DNA from: DAIQNV01 sp038748775
Lineage (GTDB): Bacteria > Planctomycetota > Phycisphaerae > Phycisphaerales > UBA1924
Direction: 5' to 3'
Length of the DNA stretch: 64,000 nt
Assembly (NCBI GenBank): GCA_038748775.1
Contig: JBCDIT010000004.1
Coordinates: 248,001-312,000 of the forward strand
In this document: positions 23,232 to 32,400 of the stretch, piece by piece
How positions within the stretch are numbered: the stretch's first letter is position 1
How the letters are laid out: each line of letters opens with the position of its first letter
Position numbers and translations under genes: made by a program
Notes under the pieces: generated by a model
What the model was told of the DNA's origin: nothing
The model's input: only the letters and a program-made list of their open reading frames with translations
Databases searched by the model: none

Positions 23232-24604
23232 GCGGGTTCATGCGCAACGGGCCGATGTCGGACTGGGATGCCTTTGCGAAGACAGCGCACGGTCGCTGGG
23301 TGGTGGAGCCGAGGGCTGTGCTTCCGACGGGCGTCGGGATCGATACGAGGGCTCTCGCCCCGGGCCAGGTGTTCTTTGCGTTCGAGGGCGAGCGCGTCGA
23401 CGGGCACGACTTTGTCGTCAAAGCCACCGAAGCCGGAGCGAGCGTGGTGGTCGCGTCTCGGCCGGTCGATGCCGGCGGCGCCGGGGTGCTCGTGGTCGAT
23501 GACGTGCGGGCGGCGTTGTGGTCGCTCGCGGCTGGGCACCGCGGCGCGCTGCGCGAGCAGGGCACGGCGGTGATTGGCGTCACCGGATCGAACGGGAAGA
23601 CGACGACGGTTCGGTTGATCGAGGCGGCGCTCGCGTCGGCGGGCCCCGGCCGGCGCAGCAAGAAGAGTTTCAACAACGATTTGGGCGTTCCGCTCACAGT
23701 GCTCAGCGCCCGCGCCGGCGATCGTTGGCTCTGCTGCGAGATCGGAACGAGTGCGCCGGGTGAGATCGCGTCGCTCACGGCGCTGGCATCGCCTGAGATT
23801 TCGGTGATCACCTCGATCGGTCGGGCACACCTCGAGCGGCTCGGTTCGGTCGAGGGCGTCGCACGGGAGAAGGCGTCGATCCTGACGGCAGGTGACCCGC
23901 CGGCGCTCGTGCGGGTTGTTCCCTCGGGTTCGCGCGAGTTGGCGCCGCTGCTCGAAGGACTCGATGGCGTCGTTCGGTTCGGCACCGAGTCTGACGCGAA
24001 GATCCGGATCGTCTCGGTTGAACCGACGCACTCAGACGAGCGTGCGGGACAGCGGATCACGCTTGAGACCCCGATCGGCACGCGCACGTTTGAGATCCCG
24101 CTCGTGGGTGAGCACAACGCTCGCAACGCCGCGGCGTCTTGGAGTGTCGGTCTTGCGATGGCGCTCGACGCGGACCGCGTAGAAGCAGGACTCGGCGGCG
24201 CGGCGCACGCATCGATGCGTCTTGAGCGGACGGTGGTCGATGTTGAGGGCGGGCAGATCGAGGTCATCAACGACGCGTACAACGCGAACCCGGAGTCGGT
24301 TCTCGCGGCACTTGCCGTGCTGACGACGGAGCCCGGTCGGCGGGTCGCGGTCCTCGGGGACATGCTCGAACTTGGCGAGGAATCGGATCGGGCGCACGCT
24401 GAGGTTGAATCGATGGCCAGGGCTCTGGCCGATGAAGTGATCCTGGTTGGCACGCGATGGGCAAGCCCCGGGTACGACAAGGCCGATGATGCTGGCTTGG
24501 CTCAGCGGCTCCGGCCTGGCGATACGGTGCTGCTAAAGGGGTCGAGGGGCGTCGGGGTTGAACGCGTGCTCGGCTCGCTCGATCGGAACCGGGAGACTGT
24601 CTGA
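23228..24604 (+). CDS. murF: UDP-N-acetylmuramoyl-tripeptide-D-alanyl-D-alanine ligase
   Basis: 458 aa, GTG start overlapping murE. Adds D-Ala-D-Ala to the UDP-MurNAc-tripeptide. Motifs: RALAPGQVFFAFEGERVDGH, ATP loop GVTGSNGKTTTVRL, KSFNNDLGVPLTVL, the carbamylated-Lys region CEIGTSAPGEI, SIGRAHLERLGS, and DAYNANPESVLAAL with VLGDMLELG near the C-terminus. Length is normal. It is followed without a gap by mraY (TGA then GTG), indicating one operon. Confidence 0.96.
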   Translation: MSGFMRNGPMSDWDAFAKTAHGRWVVEPRAVLPTGVGIDTRALAPGQVFFAFEGERVDGHDFVVKATEAGASVVVASRPVDAGGAGVLVVDDVRAALWSLAAGHRGALREQGTAVIGVTGSNGKTTTVRLIEAALASAGPGRRSKKSFNNDLGVPLTVLSARAGDRWLCCEIGTSAPGEIASLTALASPEISVITSIGRAHLERLGSVEGVAREKASILTAGDPPALVRVVPSGSRELAPLLEGLDGVVRFGTESDAKIRIVSVEPTHSDERAGQRITLETPIGTRTFEIPLVGEHNARNAAASWSVGLAMALDADRVEAGLGGAAHASMRLERTVVDVEGGQIEVINDAYNANPESVLAALAVLTTEPGRRVAVLGDMLELGEESDRAHAEVESMARALADEVILVGTRWASPGYDKADDAGLAQRLRPGDTVLLKGSRGVGVERVLGSLDRNRETV

Positions 24605-25777
24605 GTGCTCTATCTTCTCCTCGATTCCCTCCGAGCCTGGCTGGCCGAGCGGGGACTCTACGGATTCCCGATCAGCCTGCTGGATCAGGTTGAGTTTCGC
24701 GCGATGGCGGCGGCGTTCGTCGCGTTTGTCGCTGTTGTTGTGCTGGGCAAGCCGGTGATCCGCTGGCTGGTACGGCAGAAGATCGGCGATGTCGGCGCAA
24801 CGGACGCGGCGGCGCTGCGTGACCATGCGGCGAGCAAGAGCAACACGCCGACGATGGGCGGGATTTTGATCTGCGGCGCGATCCTCGCGTGCACGCTGTT
24901 CCTCGCGGACCTGCGGGCGAGGCACGTCCAGCTGGCGGTCGTCGTGGTCGGTTGGCTCGGGGTTCTCGGCGGGTTCGACGACTGGTTGAAACTGACGGCG
25001 CAGCGCCGCGGCACCGGGCGGCAAGGCTTGCTCGCGTGGGAGAAGCTGGTCTTTCAACTTGGCCTGGGCTTGATCATCGGCGTCTTCGCGTACCGGGCCG
25101 GTGACTTGGGCGAAGGGCCCGACGTCGCCCACGTGCTCAACATGATCGGCCAGCGGACGTATGACCCGGTGACCGGAGAGGTTGAACCAGGATTGATCTA
25201 CTTCGGGTTCCCGGTGTTCGTGATCATCACGATGCTTATGGTGACGGGGATGTCGAACGCGGTGAACATCACCGACGGGATGGACGGTCTCGCGAGCGGT
25301 GTGTCGGCTTCGGTCGCGTTCGGGCTGATGATTTTGGCGTTGATCGCCGGCAACGAGGGGTTGAGCCAGTACTTTTTGGTCCCGAGCGTTGTGTACGCCG
25401 ATGAACTCGCGGTTCCCGCTGGTGCCATGGCGGGGGCGTGCCTCGGTTTCCTGTGGTGGAACTGCTCGCCGGCGCACGTGTTTATGGGCGACACCGGGTC
25501 GCTTGCGCTCGGTGGCTTGATCGCGTACATCGCGGTCGTAACCCGTCAGGAGATCGTCGTGCTCGTGATGAGCGGCGTGTTCTTGATCGAGATCGCCAGT
25601 GTGGTCTTGCAGGTCGCGTACTTCAAGGCGACGGGCGGCCGGCGGATTCTGCGGTGCGCACCGATCCACCACCACTACCACCTTGGAGGCTGGACCGAGA
25701 GCCAGGTTGTCCAGCGAGCGTGGATCTTGTCGGTGTTGCTGGGGATCGTGGCCCTAGCGACGCTGAAAGTGCGGTAG
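24605..25777 (+). CDS. mraY: Phospho-N-acetylmuramoyl-pentapeptide transferase
   Basis: 390 aa, GTG start directly after the murF stop. Transfers phospho-MurNAc-pentapeptide to undecaprenyl phosphate in the inner membrane to make lipid I. About ten membrane helices are visible, with the family motifs AASKSNTPTMGG, GGFDDWLK (catalytic Asp pair), NAVNITDGMDGLASG, FMGDTGSLALGG and the terminal HHHYHLGGW. Typical dcw clusters continue with murD, ftsW and murG; here the cluster stops after mraY. Confidence 0.97.
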   Translation: MLYLLLDSLRAWLAERGLYGFPISLLDQVEFRAMAAAFVAFVAVVVLGKPVIRWLVRQKIGDVGATDAAALRDHAASKSNTPTMGGILICGAILACTLFLADLRARHVQLAVVVVGWLGVLGGFDDWLKLTAQRRGTGRQGLLAWEKLVFQLGLGLIIGVFAYRAGDLGEGPDVAHVLNMIGQRTYDPVTGEVEPGLIYFGFPVFVIITMLMVTGMSNAVNITDGMDGLASGVSASVAFGLMILALIAGNEGLSQYFLVPSVVYADELAVPAGAMAGACLGFLWWNCSPAHVFMGDTGSLALGGLIAYIAVVTRQEIVVLVMSGVFLIEIASVVLQVAYFKATGGRRILRCAPIHHHYHLGGWTESQVVQRAWILSVLLGIVALATLKVR

Positions 25778-25819
25778 CGCCATTCCGAACCAACGACACT
25801 TCAAGAAGGAGGCGATCCG

Positions 25820-26128
25820 ATGCGGTTGATTCTCGTGGGCGCCGCGACGGCGCTGGGCACGCTTTCAGGGTGCGGCGATTTTAGCGAACGCTCCACTGTG
25901 ATTATGTCTGAGGCGTCGCCGCCCGGGATCAAAGAGGGGCAGCCTGTCGCGGTGGTGCTTGAGTCGAAAGGCGGTTCCGAGACGCTGGTCGGGACCCTCG
26001 TCGACGTCAACCGAAGCTGGATCGTCATCGATCCGACCAGTCAGCCGGAGCGGTTCTGGATCCCTCGTGATCGGGTTTTGCGGCTGACGGCGGCAAAGCC
26101 GGCGGCGACCGGACAGGCAGGCGGCTAG
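25820..26128 (+). CDS. Small predicted lipoprotein
   Basis: 102 aa; RBS AAGAAGGAGG upstream of the ATG. The signal sequence MRLILVGAATALGTLSGC ends in a lipobox with Cys18. The mature 85 residues are strand-rich (GQPVAVVLESKGGSETLVG, SWIVIDPTSQPERFWIP) and may form a small SH3- or OB-like barrel. No family recognised. It follows mraY by 42 bp and may be cotranscribed. Confidence 0.8.
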   Translation: MRLILVGAATALGTLSGCGDFSERSTVIMSEASPPGIKEGQPVAVVLESKGGSETLVGTLVDVNRSWIVIDPTSQPERFWIPRDRVLRLTAAKPAATGQAGG

Positions 26129-26298
26129 AGCGTCTTCACTGAACGTGTAGCGCCACGAGTTCAGCTTTCTCGACCGGAAGTCCGCCGGATTGACTCGGGC
26201 GCGGGTTCCGCAAGCGAGTGTGCGGCCGGAGGCCGCTACGGAGCGATCAACCCTGCTCTGACGCCGGCGGGGTTCCGGATCGGGCGATCTCGCGCTCG

Positions 26299-27711
26299 TT
26301 AGCGCGGGCTGATGACGACCGGACGCACGAGCAGCAGGGGGTCTTGGATGGGCCCGTAGCTCGCGGCGTCAAGTTCGATGATCAGTTCGCGGCCATCTGT
26401 GCCGGCGTTGGGAAGCGGGGCGGTGACACGCACGTAGGCTTGATCGGCGTTGAGCCGATGCTCTGCGATGGTCGTGCGCCCGGTCTCGGAACGAACCTGA
26501 ACACGCAGGATCGCATCGGCCCAAGGGCCCGGCGGGGCGGTTTCGGCCGCGAGGGTTGCACCGAGCCTGGCGTCGAACGCGATGGCGGACGCGTCGGGGC
26601 TGAGTGTCCACGTCGCGTTCATCGGGCCGGGCAGGTAGACACTCGGCGCGAGTCTGGATTGCGACGAGGGTTCGACGACGGGCGGGTTGGTGCGCCGGCG
26701 AGAGGGCGCCGCCGCGATGCGTCCGGGCGCAGCCAACGGCTCGACGTGCCTCGTAGGGAGGACAATCGATCTTATGTTGACCGGATCGATGCATACTGAT
26801 GGGAGAGCGGTGTCGCTGATGCTCGAAGGACCGCTGAGCGGTCCGTTGACGGGCCCGCCGGTCGACCGGTTCGCCGGCGTGTCACCGGCGAGCAGGTCGG
26901 GGATGACGAGGACACATCGGTCGCTCCCCGGGCCGGGCGGAGAGGGCATCGCGGCCAGGGTTTCACCGGTGGCGAGCCCGACGAGCGGGCGACCGTTGGG
27001 CTCGGGTGGGTTGGCGAGTTGAACGCCCTCGATCACGCTGAGCTCGAAGACGGCGAGGCTCCCGTCCGAGCGTTCGACGCTGATGTTCTGAGCGTCGATG
27101 TCGAGAACGAATCCGCGGACACGATCGCCGTTGACCAGTTCGAGGACGTCCTCGCCCGATTCTTCGAGGACGGCGCTTTCCGAACGGGTGAGTGTCGCGA
27201 CGCGTTCGAGATCGACGACGATGTCGCCCAAGAGTTCGGAGCGGAACGCGAGGGTGTCGGCTTCGGTGGGTGAGGACGGCGCGCCGAGCAGGGCCTGGCC
27301 ATCGGTGAGCGTGAGCGTCCAGAGCGAGGCGGTTTCGGGTCCGTCGCCGCCCAATCCGAACGGGGTGGCCCGCTCGTCGCCGGAGTCCGCCTTTGATTCG
27401 GGGCGAGCGAAGACAGCGAGAAAGCCCTCGGTGCGAGCCGAAACGCGCCGTCCCTGGGCGTCTTGCACGACAGTCGATTCGGCGTCGAGCGACACGAGCC
27501 AGGCCGATCGTTCGCTCAGCCCCCGGTCGAGCAGGTAGACCGGGGCTGCGCCCGAGAGCTCAGCGGGCGCACCCGCCGCGGACGTGATCGCGACAGCGAT
27601 CGTCGACGCGGCCCACCGGGAAGACCAAGAGCCGGACCAGGAGCCGGACCGGGCGTCCGATCTGCGGGGCTCGGTGTGCGTGGGGCGGGTTGTGGGATCG
27701 GCGTGGGTCAC
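26299..27711 (-). CDS. Exported protein of the VWA operon, unknown function
   Basis: 470 aa from a GTG at 27711; the frame is open further up to 27816, so the start is uncertain. After a basic, Arg/Ser-rich N-region comes a hydrophobic segment (ASTIAVAITSAAGAPA) that should direct export. The mature part is strand-rich, with no Cys-based motif. Its last third (STWTLSPDASAIAF-like, actually TWTLSPDASAIAFDARLG ... ILRVQVRSETGRTTI) resembles NPCBM-type sugar-binding folds, which is an inference. It is the last gene of the minus-strand DUF58/VWA operon. Confidence 0.7.
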   Translation of the reverse strand: MTHADPTTRPTHTEPRRSDARSGSWSGSWSSRWAASTIAVAITSAAGAPAELSGAAPVYLLDRGLSERSAWLVSLDAESTVVQDAQGRRVSARTEGFLAVFARPESKADSGDERATPFGLGGDGPETASLWTLTLTDGQALLGAPSSPTEADTLAFRSELLGDIVVDLERVATLTRSESAVLEESGEDVLELVNGDRVRGFVLDIDAQNISVERSDGSLAVFELSVIEGVQLANPPEPNGRPLVGLATGETLAAMPSPPGPGSDRCVLVIPDLLAGDTPANRSTGGPVNGPLSGPSSISDTALPSVCIDPVNIRSIVLPTRHVEPLAAPGRIAAAPSRRRTNPPVVEPSSQSRLAPSVYLPGPMNATWTLSPDASAIAFDARLGATLAAETAPPGPWADAILRVQVRSETGRTTIAEHRLNADQAYVRVTAPLPNAGTDGRELIIELDAASYGPIQDPLLLVRPVVISPR

Positions 27712-27819
27712 AAACGTCTCTGGTTGAAGGTTCGCATCGGAAAGGAGCGTCGTCTGTTCTTGAGGCCCACTTTCGCCTCGTTGGCGTTCAGGGTGGTCGG
27801 TTGTTGGTCCCACCACAGG

Positions 27820-28872
27820 TTATTTCTGGAAGATGGGTAAGTAGCGTTTCGGCATCTGAAGGACGATCAGCGCCATGGCGGTCCCGTATTCCGCTCCGAC
27901 GGTGGTATCGGGCCATGATCCGGCGGGCGATTGCATCGCGAGTAATTCGGAGCGGATGGCGGGCCACCACGTCGCCCAGCGGTCTCCGCCGGCCAGGTAG
28001 GTTGCCTGGACTCCGTAGTACTGGCCGTAGAAGTAGTGGGCCCGGCTGGGGCGGCTGTTGCCCGGCAGCGCGACGCGTTCGAGGTAGTCAAGGCCCCGGT
28101 CGATGCTCGCGTCGTTGTAGATGCCGGCGTAGAAGAGCGTGGCGACGCCGGCGGCCGAACGGGGCCAGGCGCTCGACCCGCTGTCGGCTTGGTAGCGGAA
28201 TCCCCCGTCGCTGTTCTGGCAGAGCTTGACGTATTCCACCGCGCGGTCGATGACACCCGAGTCGACCTCGAGGCCGGCGTTCCGGGCGCTGCGCAGCGCC
28301 ATGACCTGGCAGATGGTGACGCTCACGTCGGCGTCGTACGGGACCGGGTTGTATCGCCAGCCGCCTTCGTCGTTCTGCGTGCGCTCGATGAGGCGTACCG
28401 CCTTGATGAGCGTCTCGTGCAGCCTTTCGGCCCTGGCCGAATCCGGCCCGCCGCGTGTCATGCCCTCGACCTCACCTAGGAAGAGCGTCGCGAAACCGTG
28501 GCCGTACATCGGGCCGTGCGCCGCTTCGGCGGCGATCAGCCCGTTCTCGGCGGATGCGGAGATCACGAAGTCGAGCGCCTGCTCGACGACGTCTCCGTAC
28601 TTGCCGCGGCCGGGGAGGTGCCCGTCGGCCATGAAGGCGAGTCCGGCGACGCTCGCGATCGCGACGTTTTTGCCGAACCGCCCACCCAGGTACGACCCGT
28701 CGTCTTGCTGGCGTGTCGCGAGCCACGCGAGACCTTTGTCGACCGCGCGCGTGACTTCGGGGGTGATCTCGTTGGCCAGCGCGTTGTTCTCAGCGGAGCG
28801 AGGGCCGTCTTGCGCCGCGGCGCCGCCGACCATCAGGGCGAGCACGCACCATCGGGCGATCGTTCCGAGCAT
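27820..28872 (-). CDS. Exported squalene-cyclase-fold (alpha/alpha toroid) repeat protein
   Basis: 350 aa. A signal peptide (MLGTIARWCVLALMVGGAAA) is followed by prenyltransferase/squalene-oxidase repeats: AWLATRQQDDGSYLGG, RTQNDEGGWRYNP, LCQNSDGGFRYQ and the last MQSPAGSWPD, each with the QxxDGGW-like core. There is no DXDD motif, so cyclase activity is not expected; such proteins in planctomycete VWA clusters are of unknown role and may bind peptides or glycans. The ATG overlaps the preceding stop (TAATG). Confidence 0.88.
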   Translation of the reverse strand: MLGTIARWCVLALMVGGAAAQDGPRSAENNALANEITPEVTRAVDKGLAWLATRQQDDGSYLGGRFGKNVAIASVAGLAFMADGHLPGRGKYGDVVEQALDFVISASAENGLIAAEAAHGPMYGHGFATLFLGEVEGMTRGGPDSARAERLHETLIKAVRLIERTQNDEGGWRYNPVPYDADVSVTICQVMALRSARNAGLEVDSGVIDRAVEYVKLCQNSDGGFRYQADSGSSAWPRSAAGVATLFYAGIYNDASIDRGLDYLERVALPGNSRPSRAHYFYGQYYGVQATYLAGGDRWATWWPAIRSELLAMQSPAGSWPDTTVGAEYGTAMALIVLQMPKRYLPIFQK

Positions 28873-29495
28873 TATTCGTCCCCCTCGGCTGGCTGGGCGA
28901 GCCTTCGGTAGTAGGCCTCGGTGAGGCGGCGGTACAAACTGCTGAACGAATCGCTCAACCCCTCGAGCAGCGCGTCGCGGGTCCGAGCCGGGAGCGCGCC
29001 CCAGTCGGCCTGGTCGGCCAAGAAATCGGGGTCGAGGGTTGCGTCGGTGTCGGCCGAGGGCATCGATGCGTTCTCGCTGTCGGACGCGTTCGCGGCGGCC
29101 TGGCTCTGCTGTTGTTGTTGCTGCTGCTGGCTGCTCGAAGATGACTGGGAGTTCTGCTGCTGCTGTTGTTGCTGAGCAGAATCGATGACCATGTCGAGCT
29201 TCTTCAGGATGTCTTCCTGGAGGCGCTGGGTGGGCAGACCGGTGTCCGGGTTGGCCGACGCGAGTCGGTCGGCCGCGTCGCCCATCAGATCGACGGCTTG
29301 TTCGAGCTGCTCGGCGGCTTCGTTTGCGGTGAGCGACCGCTCGAGCTCAACCTGATCGGCATCGGGGAGATCCGCCTCGCCGGCTTCCTCCAACCCCAGC
29401 AATTCATCGAGGCTCGGCAGCGGTTCGCCGGCGAACGAAGCCGACCCGGGCACGGATGCGGTCGCGATCAACGCGATGAGTCTTGCGAGGTTCAC
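28872..29495 (-). CDS. Exported Gln/Ser-rich protein of the VWA operon
   Basis: 207 aa, GTG start overlapping the stop of the giant upstream gene. A signal peptide (ARLIALIATASVPGSASFAG) precedes an acidic helical region with heptads (AAEQLEQAVDLMGDAADRL), then a low-complexity tract of Gln and Ser (29104-29175), and a C-terminal helical part (DALLEGLSDSFSSLYRRLTEAYYRRL). The C-terminal piece is typical of a small planctomycete family encoded next to DUF4175-like proteins. Probably a periplasmic partner of the upstream membrane protein. Confidence 0.8.
   Translation of the reverse strand: MNLARLIALIATASVPGSASFAGEPLPSLDELLGLEEAGEADLPDADQVELERSLTANEAAEQLEQAVDLMGDAADRLASANPDTGLPTQRLQEDILKKLDMVIDSAQQQQQQQNSQSSSSSQQQQQQQQSQAAANASDSENASMPSADTDATLDPDFLADQADWGALPARTRDALLEGLSDSFSSLYRRLTEAYYRRLAQPAEGDE
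29104..29175. repeat. CTG/TTG-type trinucleotide tract (poly-Gln coding)
   Basis: Runs of CTG, TTG and GCTGCT on the plus strand encode two Gln runs of about eight residues, split by a Ser-rich stretch, on the minus strand. Such tracts can change length by slippage. Confidence 0.8.
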
Positions 29496-32400
29496 TCGTT
29501 GGCTCCTGCGTCTTCGTTCGCACCGTTTGGGGCGTCGGGTGCGGGTCCGGGCTCATCTTGTTCGCCCGGCGCACCGGGTTCTGGGGCGCCCTCGTCCGGG
29601 ACGGGTTGGGGCGTCGCGTCTTCGCGGAGACGCTCGAGGAGCCCGGTGGCCTCATCGGAGATCTGGCGCTGAAGCTCGGCGAGTTCAGCCGGCGGCGCGG
29701 ATCCGGGTTGACCGTCGTCGGCCTCGCGGGTCAGCAATGCGGTCAAAGCTTGCAGATCGCGGAGCAGGCGGAGCTCTGCGGCGATTTCGACGATCGGTTC
29801 GTCGCCGCCGCCCCCTCCTCCTCCTCCTCCTCCTCCTCCGCCGCCGCCGCCATCGCCGAAGGCGTCGTCTTGAGCGTTGGCCGATTGGGGACCGAGCTGT
29901 TCGAGGAGAGAGGTGAGCAGTTCGGCCGACTCGCGTTGCGACCGTTGCACGCCTTCGTCGGCGTCGGCACGCCCGAGTGCCTCGCCGGCCGCCTTGGCGA
30001 CACGGTCGAGGCGGGAATGGATGAGCGCCACGACCGGGGCTTCGGTGAGTTGCGGGTTGTCTTCGGGGATCTTCGCGATGCGCTCGGCGAGTTCGGTTTG
30101 GCGTCGACCGAGCGCTCGGACAGTCGCTCGCTCGCGTCGCTGCAGGCGCCGGCCGACGAACGCGTCGGTCTCCTCGCGGAGTTCGTTTTGCTCGGCCAAC
30201 GCCTCGCGGTACGCGTCTCGAACCGCCTCGAGCAACCGCTCCCGTTCGCGCTCTTCTGCTTCTTCGAGCTCACGCTCCGCGAGGTCGAGCGCGTCGGTGA
30301 GTCGCTGCAGACTCACCCGCTCGGCGGTCGAGGCCTGCTCGAGCAAGGGCGGGGTCTCGCGGAGCGCGTCGATCGCCTCGATCTGCGCTTCCGCGGCCTC
30401 TTGCAGCGGGTCGGCCACGAGTCGGGTCTCGGGCGGCCCGCCGGCCGCGTCGGCGACGAGCGCGAGCGTGCGGCCGTGGACTTCGATCATGCCGACCGCG
30501 AGCGATCCGGTATCGGGGCGATCTGCGGCGCGTTGGGCGGCGAGGGCCACGAGCTCGCCGCGTTGATCGTCGATGAGCTGCTTGATGCGATCGACGATGG
30601 TCGCAAGGACGCGTTGAAGAGCACGATCCCTGAGGCGGTCGGCCTGATCGAGGCGTTCGAGCATCTCTTCGATCGCTTCGATCGCCTCTTGTTGGTTCTG
30701 TGCGGCTTCCGACGTTTGGTTCTGCTCGGCTTGCTGAGCGGCGGCTTCGAGTTGCTCGCTGACCTGTGCCTGACGCCCGGCCGATGCCGCGTCTTCGAGC
30801 GCCTGGGACTGTCCTGGATCGGACTGATCGAGCTGCTCGCTTCGTTGATCGAGCTCGTCGATGGTTCGCTCTGCTCGCTCGGCCAGTTCGCGTTGCAACT
30901 CGGCGATGCGCTCGAGTTCGGTGCGTTGCTCGGACGTCAGGTCTTCTGCTCTGACGCCGGCGGTTTGCTCGCCGGCGTTCTCGGTGGCCGATCGGAGCCG
31001 CTGCTGATCGTCGAGCAGCCTCTCGAGCGCTCGCCTGACGACGTATCCGTCTTCGCCGCGGTCGAGCATCTCGAGCAGTCTGCCGAGGTCGCGGCGGACG
31101 TCGCGCTGGGCTTCTTCGGCGCGGTCGTTCTGCCCGTTGTTCGCGGCCTGCGCTGCTTCGGCCGACGACCTTGCCGCCTCGTTGAGAAGCTCCTGGGCGT
31201 CATCGAGCAGCCCTTCGAGGGCCGTGTCGTCGAGGGCGTTGCGTTGTTGTCGCTCGGCCAGTGCTTCGACGGCGCGCCGCTGCTCGATCAGTCGGTCGGT
31301 GAGCGACGCTTGGTCGGCGGCGAGTGAGTCGGGCGGGTTGCCTTCGCCGGGTTCGGGCAGGGCTCTGGCGAGCTCGCCCTGGCGACCGTCGAGCCGAACG
31401 CTCGCCCGCCTGACCTGATCGAGTCGCGCTCGGAGCCGTTCGACGAGCTCGGTTTCGTCGATGACTCGGAGCGTGCGCGGCGCCGACGTGACGCGGCCGG
31501 CTTCTGGCGAGCGTGCGTCTTCGGCCCTCGCGAGGATTCGGACCTCGTCGCCCGGTCGGAGCGAAAGGACCGAGAGGTCGAGAACAGCGTCGATCGACGC
31601 CGTGCCGTTCGGGGTTGAGGGGTCGGAGCCGAGGTCGACGCGACCGAGTTCGGTGGGCTCGATGTCGGGCTCTGGCGGGGCGCCCGAGCTGTCGGCGGGC
31701 CGGCGCGCCGCGAGGCGTTCGAGGGAGAGCGTCGTGAGACCGATGTCGTCGCGTGCCTCGGCTCTCGTCGGGATGACGGCCGTCGCGAGCACCGCCTCGT
31801 CTCGGACCGGGTCGACGATCACCGGCGAGGGGTCTCGGTCGGGCACGACGTCGATCGCGAGCACCGTTTCCTCACGGGGCGCGAATCCGAACCTGTCGAC
31901 CGGGTTCAGGGGAACACGGACCGACTCCGACGGGGTGAGCCGAATCGAGAGCGTCTCCGCATCGGCTTCGATCTGGACGTCCGTATCGGCTGCACCCAGT
32001 GATTGAGCGAGGGCTTCGAGTTCCGCCTCGGGAAGTTGGATCTCTGACGAGTAGACCGCTGTGATCGCGACGCTGGATCCTTCGAGCACCGGGCCGACGA
32101 TCGCTCGCTCATCCGAAGCGCGTCCGAGCGCGAGTTCACCCTTCGCGAGCGTCGGGGAGGCGAGCGCGTACGCCGGAGGCTCGACGACGGCGCGAGCCGT
32201 GACCAACTCTGGAGGATTCACCAAGCGGACCGCTTGCCAAGTGGTAGCGTCGTCTTCGGTCGAAAGGCGGTAGCTCAGGGTGCGATCGCCAGCGAACGAC
32301 GAATCGACGCCGAAGACCGAGGGATCGATCAGGCGTTCGAAAACCTCGGCCGTTCGACCGTCCACGTCGGCAGGCCGGCGCTGCGGGGTCATCACGGCGA

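Noticed and set aside
29802..29856. Short regular repeats that could suggest a CRISPR-like array
   Set aside because: They are simple trinucleotide repeats encoding poly-Gly, without repeat-spacer structure.
29483..31327. Open frame of 614 codons on the plus strand
   Set aside because: Antisense to the giant coiled-coil gene. The Leu/Ser-rich translation mirrors the Gln/Glu-rich real protein.
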